Shown here in pieces: positions 24,101 through 36,971 of a DNA stretch of 64,000 nucleotides. The stretch's first letter is position 1, and every line of letters starts with the position of its first letter. Below the pieces are notes generated by a model. It made no database searches and was not told where the DNA came from. It worked only from the letters and a program-made list of their open reading frames with translations. Source of the stretch: Lactifluus volemus. Taxonomy: Eukaryota; Basidiomycota; Agaricomycetes; Russulales; Russulaceae. A program made the translations under genes and the position numbers. The stretch is from the NCBI GenBank assembly GCA_022376515.1, contig WTXI01000033.1:1-64000 (forward strand), in the 5' to 3' direction.

Positions 24101-24633
24101 ATGCCGAGGCTATTTGGGACAAGACCACGACGTCACAGGTCCCACAACGAGGTCTACTACACCGACACCACCACCACCTCCTACAATACCACCAGGCCCC
24201 GACGACGTGAAGGCTGGACCTCCTTCTACCCGCAGCGCAGGAACCGCGAACGTGTCGCCGCAGGTTATCGTACGTCCTCAACTTTTTACCGACCAGAATC
24301 CCCTTTGCCCACAACCGTAAAATTGAAAACAGGTGGTGCGCTCGTCAACCCCAACACGACTCGCGAAGGACGTCGTCATGCAAAATGGCAACTCCGTCGC
24401 ATGGTAGGGCACAGATCCTCTTTTTTTTTTTTTGGACATTTGAACTTTTTGTGTTTTTTGTTTCGTAGGGCCGGCCAGAAGATGCCCATGTGTCGTTCTT
24501 GACCAAGGTCAAGCGCACACTCGGGATACGGAGTACGCCACGCCGCGTGCGGCGGCGTCGTGAAGAAACCGAGCGACGCGATCGTGGCTGGTTCTTTGGT
24601 CTACGAAGGTCTCGGCCCATGCCAGTGGTCTAA
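24101..24633 (+). CDS. Small basic conserved fungal protein
   Basis: Three exons join in frame. Exon 1 from 24101 reads MPRLFGTRPRRHRSHNEVYY and runs to VAAGY. An intron GTACGT...AACAG follows. Exon 2 reads RGALVNPNTTREGRRHAKWQ LRRM. An intron GTAGGG...CGTAG follows. Exon 3 reads GRPEDAHVSFLTKVKRTLGI RSTPRR and ends RSRPMPVV with a stop at 24631-24633. The product has about 130 residues, is strongly Arg-rich and has no signal peptide or membrane segment. The phases close perfectly and no stop interrupts, which supports a real gene. I cannot name a function; the HVSFLTKVKRTLGIRSTPRR block looks like a conserved motif. Confidence 0.65.
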
Positions 24634-25293
24634 AAAAAATTGCATCCTTTTTTTTTTGGTGTGTGTACGATATCGAGAAGCGATGAAAGATTCGGCTATC
24701 TGTTTAACCCTCGATCAAACTTTTTGTACGCTGTGTATGTACCTTTGGAATGGATGATGATAATGACGATGACGCCTGATTCTGCGGGTTTTCTTTTTTT
24801 CTCCGTATGCTATGATCCTTTGATGTAGGGACGCGAGCGTGAAGGAACGTCATGTTTCCGCCGTTTACCCCTCGATCATCATCGATTATTGTGCCCGATC
24901 GCAAGCGAACTTGCCTCGATGATGCCTTGCTTCAAGCTGACTCAACACATGGCGTAACTTAAATCGCGAGGCAAGTCAACCAACCGCGTATGCTTATCAT
25001 TGATGCCTTTCCGGCAGGACATCCTATTGCCGACGGTCTGGGTCTGCAGGTAATGACGTACAGTAGTGGTACAGGGGTTGGGGGTCGTGAAAAAAAAAAG
25101 TTCGAAAAATGAGTTTTTTTTTGCATACTTCCTAAACCACGAAAAGCAGAAGATTTTCGGTGAGGGGGGGGGAGGGGGGAGGATGAATGGATATGGAGGC
25201 AAGGAAGCGATTAACACCGGACCGGAAGAAAGAGCGTGTGGCGAATGATGATCATCAAAAATAAAGCATGGAAAATAACTTAGAGCGTTACGT
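24634..25293. other. 3' region between convergent genes
   Basis: This is the tail-to-tail space between the small basic protein gene and the DUF6741 gene. It has an A-rich and G-rich tract (25085-25180) and no recognisable gene. Confidence 0.4.
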
Positions 25294-26441
25294 TTAATGA
25301 GTCGAGAGCACAGGAATCCATATACCAGGCTGGGCCTCCTCCACACGATGCACCACAACGCGATCCCAATGAAGGGAAATGGCGTTTTTCTGTGATGATC
25401 AATCAGCGGATATAGGGACTAGGTAATTTTGGGATCATTTACGTTCATAAAGTGCACGATCGCTCTTGAGATGCGACGCACAAGGCTTTGAAGGTTGACG
25501 GAACCGTCGAATTCGCTACTCACGGGGATCTCGTAAACAAGCGAGCGATATCCAGTCCACTGATCACCCATCGATGAAATCACACACACATCAGCAAAAC
25601 AATAGAGACGGGGGGGGGGGGGGGTACGGAAGAAAGAGGAAAAACGCACCCGGACTTTGAGTGTCAGGCGACCACGCATGTCCGCAATCTCGCGAATCGC
25701 ATACGGATGGCTGCGCGATAGGCGTACGCTATTCATAGCCTCGGTGAGCGAGATACCGTCACGATGTCCACCCGAAGGGCGGAACTTGATAGTGACGCCA
25801 CCTGGGAGGCGATACGGATCGGACATGGACATGGACATGTGACCAAAACCAGGACCGACGCTCGATGCGCGGCGCACGCGCTTACCGCTGTACGACGATG
25901 AGAACGGGGTCATCGGGGGAGCGGAAGGTAGCAGCGCGGGTGGACCGTAACCGGGTCCACCGGTACTGAAAGCGCGACCGCGGGCACCAAAGCCATCATC
26001 GAGCTGGGGCGGGAAGTAGCTGTCTGAGAGCGGCGAGTTGTCGTACGAATCAGGGTAGGCTGCACGAGGGGGAGGGATGCCGGTTGGATTCTGATCGTAG
26101 CCCGGGGGCTCTGGGGGTGATGTATACTGCTCACGATTTCCCATCGAATAAGAGGTGCCCATTGCCCCAGGTGGGGGAGGGAAGCTTCCATAACTGCCAG
26201 GGGGCGGGAACTGCTGCTGCTGAGAGGAAGCCGGGGGAGGAGGCGCATTAGGCATAGGCATAGACGCTGGGGGCGGCCCGGCCTGGCCGCTCACCTCGGA
26301 GTAACCACCGGCAGGGTTGTACGGATCGTTGAAACCGTCTCGTCCGGGACGGAATGGATCGTTGTAGGGAGGAGCGAAGGACTGGCCTGCGCTGAAGGAC
26401 GTACGACGGGATCGATATTGGGGTTGATCATACATCGACAT
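25294..26441 (-). CDS. DUF6741 family protein
   Basis: The start at 26441 (MSMYDQPQYRSRRTSFSAG) opens a long Pro/Gly/Ser/Tyr-rich low-complexity N-terminus of about 190 residues. The conserved domain follows: GVTIKFRPSGGHRDGISLTE AMNSVRL, IADMRGRLTLKVR, WTGYRSLVYEIPVSSEFDG, VNLQSLVRRISRAIVHFMN. A first intron (GTGCGT...GATCAG, about 25560-25649) contains a run of about 14 C residues on the coding strand. A second intron (GTAAAT...TCACAG, about 25382-25438) is inferred because the last exon then reads KNAISLHWDRVVVHRVEEAQ PGIWIPVLSTH, with its stop at 25294-25296. Without that intron translation ends at 25419. The arrangement matches a basidiomycete family annotated as DUF6741. Function unknown; the disordered N-terminus suggests a scaffold or regulator. 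Confidence 0.78.
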
Positions 26442-29400
26442 CGTGGAGTGGTCAGAAGATTGATCGATGTCAGGTGGAAGGGGAACAAGTGGAGGGAGGG
26501 AAGGGGAAGTGTGAGACTGGGTTTGATAGAACGCTAGAGGGGATGATTATATATATAAAGGCGAGGGGTGGCACGTTACACGACAGAGAGTTGACAAATG
26601 CGTTGCGGAAGGGATGGATAGGGGAAGAGCTGGGCAGCCTCGAGGACAGACAGCACGGCGAACAGGTTTGGGGGGAACAAATAATACGTCAGCACGGGGC
26701 TGATGAACCAAAAGCGGGGATGAGACGTTGGCCAGTCTTGTTACGCCAGTCGGAGTGTAGAGTGCGTAGATTATTATCTTGAAACCGCGTGGGCTAGCTA
26801 GCGTGGATGGAAGGTGGGGGTGCTGGGCTGGGTGATGAAAAGTGCAAAATCGGGTTTGCTGTCTTTGCACTTTGCCGTGTCACAGCAGATCCGGGAGAGG
26901 ATTATATACCATATGGTATATAGACGCACGGGATAAGGTAGTGGCGCGGGCATTGTTGCCAATGTCCAGGTTCAAGATACCAAGATGGGGAAGAGAGAAG
27001 TGTGGGTGTCAGGAACGGTGTGAGAACCCAACCGCGAGATCGGGGCGAGGGGAGCATTCGGGGGACACATCCACCTTTGGGGACGCGCGATGGTAGCTAG
27101 CCGCATGATGGACCTGTAAACCATCTCAAATCACTACACGGGGACCTCTGTGACAAGTTGAAATTACTAAATTTGGTAAATAATAATAATTAAAATTAAT
27201 AATAGATTACTGGCACTCATCCTCGCTCCCTTCGCCTTCGCCTTCACCCGGAGATGCGCGCGAGAATATTGATTTCTTTATGATGACGTGCGGCATAATG
27301 CGATGACTCAATTCCCTTTCCTGCCATAGAGATACCAACAACCTGAGTTCATTGGGTCTCGCAGGCTGTCAAAATGCCGACATCCAAAGACACTGTACTG
27401 CAGCCAGCCAAGTGCCTCCTTCCCCCTGATTCGGTTCCTCCCGTTCGATGGCGCAAACCCTGTTAACGTTTTCCAGCGCATTGGCCCCATGAAAAATGTC
27501 CCGATTCGATCCCATTCGGGACTCTTCTGGCTGTGTGGCGCTCGCTGTCCTAGGAATGAGATGATGGCGGTGCCACGTCTCTCCCCTTTTCGTCGGCTAT
27601 CATGCATAGCTTCATGGACCCCCCTTATCATCAATCGGACTATGGGGGTTATCCATTCAATAGCGGGCAACCATTCCGCACTTTGTTCCTATTAGCGACG
27701 CTCTCCTAGGCTCTCTCACGTGCCTCGAGCGCGTTCATTTTGCATTGATCCAAGTTCTTCCTGCGCGTATTGTATTGATTGCAAAACACCAAATCTACTA
27801 AAAGTAAGGAGTAATTGTGCACGGGACCCAAGTAACCCCACGCAGAGATAAGCGTGCGATTAATCTAGTCTATGTAAGGGTCGTCTCGGTGTTGTCTAAC
27901 GGCAAGTATCACCGCCATCATGCACACATCACGTATGGAATCAGATCGCCTCCTGGCTCCGGGATGGGACTAAAGATGATGCCCCCGTCCATGTCAATGG
28001 CGAGAACCGGGGACTGGGGATCTGGCTAGTCATTGTGGAATCTTATCCTAGTCGTCCAACTACAACATCCTCAAAAGTCTGGGCTTGCCTAGCCTTCCCC
28101 ACCACGCTGCCCTGCTCTAGTCCTGCCCGGTTCTCTCTCTCGTGCGTGCCTCCACTTGGGGGAAGGTTCCTTAGCGATAACGGTGGCAAAGGCCAAGTTG
28201 CGCTTTGCCCCTGACCAATGTCCTTGCATAACGGATGGAAGACCAAGGAGCATGACCACGGCCTGAGGTGACACGCAACAGGGTACGGCCGAGGCATAGT
28301 CCTCTCGTCTATCATATCTCGTCCCGGATGCCATATGGAGAACGACCAACTGAAAAGTATCCAACCACGTACCTATCCTGACTATGATCTACCATGAAAC
28401 GTGTACAGGAAGCCCCAGAAGACCCGACCGTCATCATCATCGTCATATCGTCCTCATCATCCTGCGATGCTGCGGTGTCTACCGCTAACCCTTGCACTCA
28501 ATGCTCCAGCTCCGGATAAAGGACGTAATTTCCCTATGACATATGGATTCTCGCCTCTTCCTGTCGACAACCTGGGGGGTTCTGTAGAGCTCCGGGTGAG
28601 CCGCGTGCATTCGCGAATTCCTGCGACGGCACAGTACGATAAGCCATCGCTGGTACCTCGGATTTCTTTGCGTAAGAACGTCTACGTAGCTCCTTACACC
28701 CCCCCCCTCCCCGTGTATGACTGAATGGGTGGGTCACGGGGAGATGCATATCGCCATCGCATGGCTAGCGATCGTGGCGCACCCACCTTTACTGTGATAT
28801 CAGTAGCCCTATGCCCTACCGCTGTCACTTTCACCCCGGCGAGAGCCGGCTGGCCCTCGAACGTCAATTTGTGCGACCTGAACACGCATCCAAGCTTCAT
28901 AGATCGTCTTTCTACCTTTTGCTACTTTGTGTTGTATTACCTAGTCCACTGGCGAAACGAATGGAAGAAACGCTCTCTGAAGTCGGGGTTCCGCGGACTC
29001 GCAGGGATCAGCCACGAGACTGCGCCACCAGATACTCTTACCTGGAAAGAATCACCCACCCCCGATTAGGGTGGGCGGCGATGCATGCCTTCCTGGGCTA
29101 ACGACTGGTTTGGGGCCCAGTCCCCTGCAGGTGGCGCAGGACATGTGGTTAGAAGGAATACATTTGGCGTACAGACTCGAAGGTCTTCGATATATGCGAG
29201 TATTATGGGGCCGCGCAAGCCCTATACCAGAGTAGGACGATTATCGCGACCTTTGGGAAGGTTGGCTTTGCCTCGTTGCCGGCAAGTACCACACTTGATC
29301 ATAGTCATTACATATAGACTATGCCGTTTATTCCTGCCGACGTGCGTGATATCATGGCTTAAACCCAAGATTCTGCTCTTTAACGCCGGAGTACACACTT

Positions 29401-30030
29401 CCTGACCCTCCAAATCCATCGAGTACAGTGCGAATGAGCCCGAAGCGGGCAAGTTTTGCAAGTCTTGGTGGTGTCAGTTGATATTTTATTGACCCATTGC
29501 TTGTCCAATGTCATGTGGTGAACCTGAGCCATACCTATGTTGGCAGTAATATTACCTGCTGACAGAGTAACGCCCCAACAGCCAACCAGTTGTTCAGCAG
29601 AGCCTCCTCTTACCAACCAGTCCAAATCGCGTCACGACACCTTGTTGGCGTATGGCGGGGAAGTGTTTTTCCGTGCTAATATCACGCATAAAGGTACGCG
29701 AGAATGCAGTACCGTACAGTCAAATGCGCGCCGTACCTGTGCAAACCGCGGATCATCGACAACTGGGATGAGCATGACAATGGCAACGTACAGTACTAGT
29801 ATTTGTATGAGCTATTCTTACGAGCCCCCTGGGAATAGTGAGAAATGAATTCTGGGTAAGGGAAGGAAGATATCATGAGGCCCTGTGACCTGGAGGTCTA
29901 GGCTCTGTGTTTAGTGTTGTTGGCAAGAGCCGTAAAAGGCAGGAGAGAAACACATGAGATCCCGCCGGTCTTTTCTATTTCAGGCTTCAGCTTCATCCAC
30001 AGGTTCGACAAGTCGTCTAAGGTTCATGAG
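26442..30030. other. 3.6-kb intergenic region, no gene recognised
   Basis: The left end should hold the DUF6741 promoter, including a TATATATA stretch at 26549-26556. An AT-rich block (TAATAATAATT..) lies at 27178-27206. Between 28.0 and 29.4 kb there are several overlapping short frames on both strands, but none shows a family motif or continues across a credible intron. Confidence 0.3.
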
Positions 30031-31222
30031 ATGAGCCTTAACAATATCAACGTATGGAGCATCATCAAAAAGGTACATTTTCAAAGCTCAATCAAATATC
30101 TTTTTCTAGGACCCAGAAGGCGTTAAAGCGCTTCTCGAATCCTTGCGGACCTCACCAGCATGGGCCGACGCCCTCAAATCCAGTCTAACGGCGCACCCAA
30201 TCACACAAGCTCCCACCCAAGGACGACAACCATCCGATTCGTTCCGAGGAGTCCCTGCTCCTGGTCCCGGAGACGCAGGCTCGTCTTCAATCAATAGTCC
30301 ATCCTCGATCGCAGGGAACCCATCGCATACTGGTCCTTCTGTTGCCGATCTCTTGTCCCAGTTGCGGGCCTCTCATACTCCGGAATTTACCTCCAATGCT
30401 GACGAGGGAGGTGGTCTACTCTCTCGATCTCCCCCTCTTCCAAGTCATGATCATGTGGACACCTCTTCTGCATCCCAACCCGTCACCGCCCACGCCTCCT
30501 CGCCCCAGCAGCAGGATTTACGTACCCTGTCATTTCAACAGGCGTTGCCGCATATATCTCGACTGATGGAGGATCCACTCGTCGTAAAGGAATTGACGAA
30601 GGTGACTAGGCGACTGGTTCAACATTATTCCCCTTTTTCACTGTTTCTTTTTCAAGATGAAGCAAGAGCAAGATAAACTAGAGAAACAACTTTGGGAGGA
30701 AAGGGAAGCTATTCGGAAGAGTCATGAAGAGAAGGTGAAGGTTGCTAAGACCAAGTGCGCCAGCCCTCTCCTCCTCTGCCGTCGCCCTACCAACCCTTCT
30801 ATAGGGCAACAATGATCGGTGTAGGGCTGTCGAAGCACGATGCCGAGGTATTTGATTATGCGTTGCGCCTCCTCAAACATGGCCTAAACACCTCCCCCTC
30901 CACTTGTAGTCGATGTCCGACACCTTCCGGACAGAACTGAGGAAGTTTGACGCTCAACGGGTCCTTCCTGCCTGGGACGGACTAGTGCGGGAGCAGCAAT
31001 CGCGCCTCGAAGCATTAAAAGTTCCGACCATGTTCGTTACAGATGATGCAGACGATGCCGAGGTGCGTTTTGTCATTTCTCGAAAATCACGTGGAAACAT
31101 TTTTTTTGGGGTTCACCCTCACGCCAACAAAACGACACGGTCATATTTTGTGCTGGCAGAAGCAACTTAGGGTTATGCACGTCTTGGAAGGCATCTTGCC
31201 CACAACCGGCCCAGACCAGTGA
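30031..31222 (+). CDS. Conserved coiled-coil protein of unknown function
   Basis: Six exons close in frame without a break. MSLNNINVWSIIKK (30031-30072) is followed by a very short 37-nt intron (30073-30109). DPEGVKALLESLRTSPAWAD follows, then a Ser/Pro-rich linker and LPHISRLMEDPLVVKELTK. After an intron comes MKQEQDKLEKQLWEEREAIR KSHEEKVKVAKTK, a strongly charged likely coiled coil. Then come MIGVGLSKHDAE, FRTELRKFDAQRVLPAWDGL VREQQ, LKVPTMFVTDDADDAE and KQLRVMHVLEGILPTTGPDQ, with the stop at 31220-31222. Heptad-like charge patterns suggest a protein-protein interaction role. I believe similar proteins occur across agaricomycetes, but I cannot attach a name. Confidence 0.75.
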
Positions 31223-34200
31223 TCGCTCGTGCCAACCTCCTCACGGAGCCCCGGGCCGGACACCGCGAAAAGCCTCCTGTGAACGCGTCCTGAAATGGTC
31301 GAAGAATGTGACACACCCACAAGCTGGATACACATCTGTTTGTTTCAGAGTAAGCAACCCCCCAACAAGCTGGATTCCGGGGGTCCGTCGGCCTTTCTCT
31401 CACGCTGTAATAGTTGATTTTTCAGCAGATGTACTACTTTGCAGGCTCTTTCTTACTCATGCTACAGTACAGTACGCCTTACCACTCTTCGTTTTAGGGG
31501 GTTAACTAGCATAAGCAATATGACCACTTGAGGCACCAATACGTCTCCCCCTTCGGGTGGTCCGTAGTTCAGTTTCCCGGCATCAAGGCTACTAGGACTG
31601 TATATGAGCAGAACACGCTATTCAACCCATGTATCCCACAGGTAGGCGTGAGCCATACCCCTACCGTCACTGGCAAAAAATCGAGTCCAAGGGAGTAATG
31701 CGGTTTTCCTTACCGAGAAGGGCACAGGGCATTAGATGGGAGCTTACATGAGCCATCTCCGCCATGGCCCCTTTGGGCAAGTATATACTTCCGGAGTGGT
31801 GTGTGGGTCATCTCCGTTGTCTGGCCACGGGTTCTATGCACTACAGTTGCCCGCTATAACTACCTGAGCTCGTTCGACCGACTTGAGCGTCATCATATCC
31901 GTCAAGTTCTCGACTCTGGCTACCAAGAAAACACTTGGAACTACCTCTCGGAGAAAGTTTGGATCATCAGGTTTTAGGGTTCAGTTCGGGAGCTGCTGCG
32001 CCGTATCAGAGTACTCGCGCAGTCAGGGGGGTTCAGGAGCTAACAGGAAATTATACGTTGCGCGTGCTCTCGTTGAATGTATGATCAAGGGGTTTGCATC
32101 CATGGACCGTCTTCGCGCCGCCAGAATGTGTTGGCGTTTCACGTCGTATATTCACGTGGCAGCTCATGACGCTCGTACTAGCGCTCGATTCCGACAGTGA
32201 ACCTTTTAACAACATCCCGAGTTGTTTTTCTGATAAACCAAGTGTTGTAAGTGACTTCTCACGTGACGACGGGATGTACGCTTCGATAGACATGGAATAT
32301 AATCCTGCTCTATTTCTACATGATTATGAACCTCTGATGATTACGAACTACTGATCGACGATGGCCCACCTCATTAGTCTTCGGGATTCAAGCTAATTTA
32401 TCCAGTTCGGTGCTCTTTTCTCAATGCTTCAGGCCTTATGATCGTTAACCTATTCATCGTCCACCTCTATCACAATCTCCGTTTACAAATGAGTCCGTTT
32501 TTCTGATACACTTCGTTTCGGGAATTGAGTTCGGTGATTTTCTCTCAAACGTTAACTTGTTCATTTCCATCTATTATCTACTTTTACCCCAAGCCAAGCC
32601 AAATGGGAAATAAGGATAACGCTTGCGATGAGAAGTTGGCTACTAATCTCCCTTAATTTCACCGACAAACTTCCTTCAGCTTCGCTTCCCACTTCACGAA
32701 GGGAGAGGCGGGGGAATACCCCACAGAGCGCTTACGCCGTTAAGTTGAGAAATGGAAGACTGACTGACTACTAAAGCGAAATAGATAAACAAACATGTTA
32801 TGCGTCTATTTGTCTGCTGCCTCCCGTTGTGATCAAATTGCCAGATAACCCCAATGAATTTGAATGAAATAAATGGGAACATTTTCGCTTCATGACGGCG
32901 ATAAACGTCGAATTATACGCCGAGGGAACCGTTGAGTTTCCGGAGGGGTGACGGAAAGGCTTGGACGGGGATAATTTGTTATCGAGACTGGTGTACTGAG
33001 CGGGTGTTGGAACCAATGATCAGAACATATCGTCAAAATATTTAATTGTGTAAGCTTTTCGTCTTTTTTTGAGATGATTTTTCAAAGGGCCTTTCTTCCG
33101 GAAATGGCCGGTGCCGAGTCGAAAACGATTTTTTATAGTTGTATTTGCACACAGATCGGGCGGCTTGGATACCCTCCGAGTTGTGATAAAAAGGTAGCGT
33201 CAGTGGCTGGGGCATTTCAGTTGCTGATACGCGAGAGCTTATAAAAACTCGAACTTTTGAAAGACAACCGCGAGGAACAAGTGTGGGCCCAGCATCGGGA
33301 CAATTCGGAGCGCACTGCAAGAGATGACCGCTGATCTATCGATATCTATCCCCGATATGACCAGTAACTCCGGTTGAAAGCAATTCGACACTGCGATCAA
33401 TCGAGATCAGGACTTAATGGAAGATTGTCAAGTTACCAAACCCTGGTTTTTGACAATTGTGTAAAACCACCATGGATATCCTCATACTTCTAGTCTGAGG
33501 ATGGTTACACCACGTCGTGCTAGTCTGACGGGGCTTTGAATGATGTACAGCGCAAGGTACAGTTGACAAGTCGTGACTAAGTACAATACAGTATGACAAC
33601 TAGTCCGGATGCTGTACTGTACAGTTCAACATGAATAATTAAATGAACAAAAGAGCAATCCTGGGTGCGTATTGTTCTCATCGTTCTCTAACACATTATT
33701 TACGTCTTTAAATGTTTCCAATACAGTAATATCGTACTCAAGAAGTTCTCCTTAACTTATCCCTATGGTTTTGCACCCCGTTGCCATGTGTGCGCTTCTT
33801 TCTGGTGACGGCACCGTTGTTGCTGTTATCATGGACAGCGGTCATACGGGGGCCGCGGGAGTGCGCTTGATTGTCCATGCTGTGTCTGTCAAATACATTC
33901 CTCTTCGGCAGCTCTTCGCGCTTAGTACCTGTCGTGTGAGGCAAGCACCCCACCCTAAAATTCCAATTCCACGTAAATGCGTGGATTTCCTGGGCTCCAC
34001 TACAGTAACCGTTCATCGAATCATGTAACCCTGATAGCCGATGTCATCACTTTTCTTTTTGTTGCTATTATGAACAGACCCGTGTGGAGATCAGCCCCGT
34101 GCCTGATTCGTACTGTATATGTCTTTCTTCGCGGCCCGAACCCTCGACTTTTTGCCTTTCTGGGACTCACGCGCCCGGGTTACAAATCCCGTATCCTCTC

Positions 34201-34718
34201 AATTCACTATCCTGTATTGGAACAAATCACAAAAAATTGTCATAAGTACGTTAAGATACCCGAGGTAAAACAAAGGCAACACGAGACGGCAAGTCTTTTA
34301 AGTCAGAGGCATAAACCAGTCAATTCAAAGGACTCTCTGCCGAGACTCGAATCGATCTGGTTTAAGTAGTTGCTGCTCAGATCCGCGACGTTTGAAAGAG
34401 AACAAGAAAAAGCGGGACCCACAATCAGCGAGCCGCTTAAATCTTTACCCCCCGGAAAAGCCTCGGCCCTGACAAGTAAGGAGCTTCCGAGCGACCAATG
34501 GGCTTTGGCACGGCGGAAACGCAATGTTTGAAATTGATCGCTGTCCAAACAACCTAACGTGAGACTGTGCCGCTTGACAAGGCGAGGAACTCCAGTAATA
34601 ACTCCTTTAATATCTTTTTTTTCCATGATTAAAAGAACTATGTGAACGAGTAGTAACTTCTTCCTTTTGCTCTACAACACTGTTGCAGACCCACAGCGCC
34701 AAAGCACAAAATACAAAA
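31223..34718. other. 3.5-kb intergenic region, no gene recognised
   Basis: Apart from the short repeat at 32255-32365 shared with 60.2-60.5 kb, no conserved coding sequence is visible. The T-arm-like sequence near 34175 lacks the rest of a tRNA. Confidence 0.3.
32255..32365. repeat. Dispersed repeat, shared with 60230-60475
   Basis: The sequence CACGTGACGACGGGATGTAC GCTTCGAT..ATCCTGCTCTATTTCTACATG..GAT TA(T/C)GA(A/G)CCTCTGATGA recurs near 60.23-60.47 kb. There the shared blocks are separated by two extra segments. Confidence 0.75.
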
Positions 34719-36752
34719 ATGCCTTACGTTGACCTCCCGAACGCCCACGATGACTATGCGTCGATTTGGTATATCACCAATTCACCATCCAGCACCGTGG
34801 GCGGCTTTGACCCCTCCAAAGCGACCGTCCTCCTTCTCCACCCCCTTTTTCTAGACTCCACTTGGCTCACCGCTCAATTCGAAGACCCACGCCTCTCGAG
34901 TCGCTACAACCTCATCGCTCTTGACGCGCGCCACGCTGGCCAGACGACGTCACGGTTGAATGCGAAACAAGATAGCTGGACGGATGCTGCAGATTTGGCG
35001 TTTACACTCGAGGTACGTTGTTGGCCCGTTTTGATTATGTTTGTTGCTGCTCATATGCGTTTTTTTTTTTCAGGCGCTGTACATCCCCGCTGTGCATGTC
35101 TGGGCATGTGATATGTTTGCGACATCATGTGCACTGCGCTTTGCTGCGATGTGGGCCCCCCTCCAAAACTTCCTTATCAGGTCGCTTTGCTGATCTGCGG
35201 TGTCCCGTGTAAAAGCTTCCCGGACAAATGTTTGAGCTTGACACTCCTCACGGCGCCTTCCGGTCCCGACACGTGAGAGGAATATGTACTGATTTTTGCG
35301 GTGTTGCTGACTTTTGGTGATCTATAAGGTCTAACTGCAACTTTGAAGAGGTTGTCGACGCGTGGTGTTTTGCCCAGGAGCTCAATACCATACAACACGC
35401 GTTTATGAACGTCGTCATAATGTTATGCGGTCAGGTACTCTTCTGCTTCATAGACACAAAGATGTATGGGTTGATTGAAAACCACTCAGAACGTCAACGT
35501 GGATCTTGAAGATGAAGTGAGCCTACTCTCTGTATGCTCTGTGTGGCGTCAACTCAACATATCAAACCAGCTTATCGCACATTGGAAACACACTATCCAC
35601 CGTTCAAGCGAACCATCCTTCCCATCTAAATGCCTCATCGCTGGCGTGAGTCTCTTGTCCTAGTCCAAGAGTTTGCCTCACAACGTGTTATATCAGCTTG
35701 AAAGACCGTCACGAGCCCTATTATCACATATTACTCAACCAGTGTTACTCATTCATGTACAGCTATCTGTACTTCATCCGCCGCTTTCTCGGCTAATAGC
35801 GATATTCCGTTCCCAAGGGTGACTCGAACGAGGTTTTTTCTCCTGAAAATGCATTTCAATTGCAGGAGCAGCTCGTCAATGTTAAGGACGGCGCCAAGCT
35901 CTATCTCATCAGAGGTATGCGTACATCCTCGGAGTGCTTCGATGACTGACAGTGCGATCCAGGTGCTCAGAGCTATCTTGGCGTAGTACCTGAAGATGCG
36001 TCAATTGCCAATCGCGTGTTCGCGTCGTTTCTCGCTCGCCTACCTCACGAGTGTCCGGACCCTCAAACACTGCACCCAACCTCCTTCGATGACGCGCTGA
36101 AAAGACTCGCAGAGATCATGCGTGATCCCGCCATTTGTGGGCGTGACCCATGTTCACCCATGGCATTCTCCTGCGTCCCCGCCGCGCTGGTGCGATGGAG
36201 AATGCAAATTTACGCGCAGGCGGCCGCTGGGCATGCATTCTCGCCTCTGGACCGGAGTGGGCGACCAAGGCGGAGGTACGTGGCCACACCTTGCGCTATC
36301 ACAGCCCCGTTGTTGATGTTGTTCACCTCTGGCGGTGTTTGAACCCAAAGATATTCCGACCGACTGCGAGAAGAGTGGTTCCAAGTGGACCGAGACCGTA
36401 TCTCCTACTCAGGTATGTGCCGGTATATAGTCGTCCCAATTTTTTTTTTGTATGGTAGAGATATTTTTTTTATTTTCCTTTTCAGCACAATCGGAGGAAG
36501 CAGAAACGCGCAAGAGGTCGGTGACGTTTGACGAGCGCTTGGAAATGATTTCTCAAAAGCTTGCACGTGAATTTACCATGGCGAGTACCTGGCAACATTT
36601 TCCAGAAGTATCGTCGGCGGAGGCTATTGAATGCATGTCGTTCACCGACGGTTCTCATCGCGCATCTCGAGCACGGCAGGTTTCACCTCATGGGCCCTCC
36701 GGCGCCTCCCGATGCGAGATACTATCTCCCCGTGAAGTTACTTGAATCTTGA
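34719..36752 (+). CDS. Alpha/beta hydrolase superfamily protein
   Basis: The N-terminus MPYVDLPNAHDDYASIWYIT N is followed by KATVLLLHPLFLDSTWLTAQ F (oxyanion strand and helix), YNLIALDARHAGQTTSRL, WTDAADLAFTLE, ALYIPAVHVWACDMFATSCA LRFAA, FPDKCLSLTLLTAPSGPDT, FEEVVDAWCFAQELNTIQHA F, QPVLLIH, DIPFP and EQLVNVKDGAKLYLIR. The nucleophile elbow reads ACDMFA, not GxSxG, so the catalytic residue is unclear. At least eight introns fit, for example an acceptor giving IFPDKC at about 35214. The junction between LLIH and DIPFP (35756-35801) is out of phase with standard sites. The terminal exon is open in two frames, ending at 36745 or at 36752 (ARYYLPVKLLES), so the C-terminus is uncertain. The substrate is unknown. 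Confidence 0.75.
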
Positions 36753-36971
36753 ATAATGACTCGGAATGACGATTTATTGTATTGTAATAATTTTTAATGA
36801 CGATATCCACTTGTGTCTCCAGTGTGAGGAGCAACGGACATGTATATCATCACATGTAATCCTGTACTAGATGAATAGAGACATGCCCTCGGAAGGGGCC
36901 CGTCCAACACCAGCGGCTCGCTCCGAACTACCCGGCGCATAGACGCGTAAACTTACCCATTGACTTTAACC

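Noticed and set aside
28811..29101. Overlapping frames of 96-114 codons
   Set aside because: No domain motif and no continuation across plausible introns.
34160..34200. CGGGTTACAAATCCCG resembling a tRNA T arm
   Set aside because: Loop has an extra base and no complementary acceptor or D arm lies upstream.
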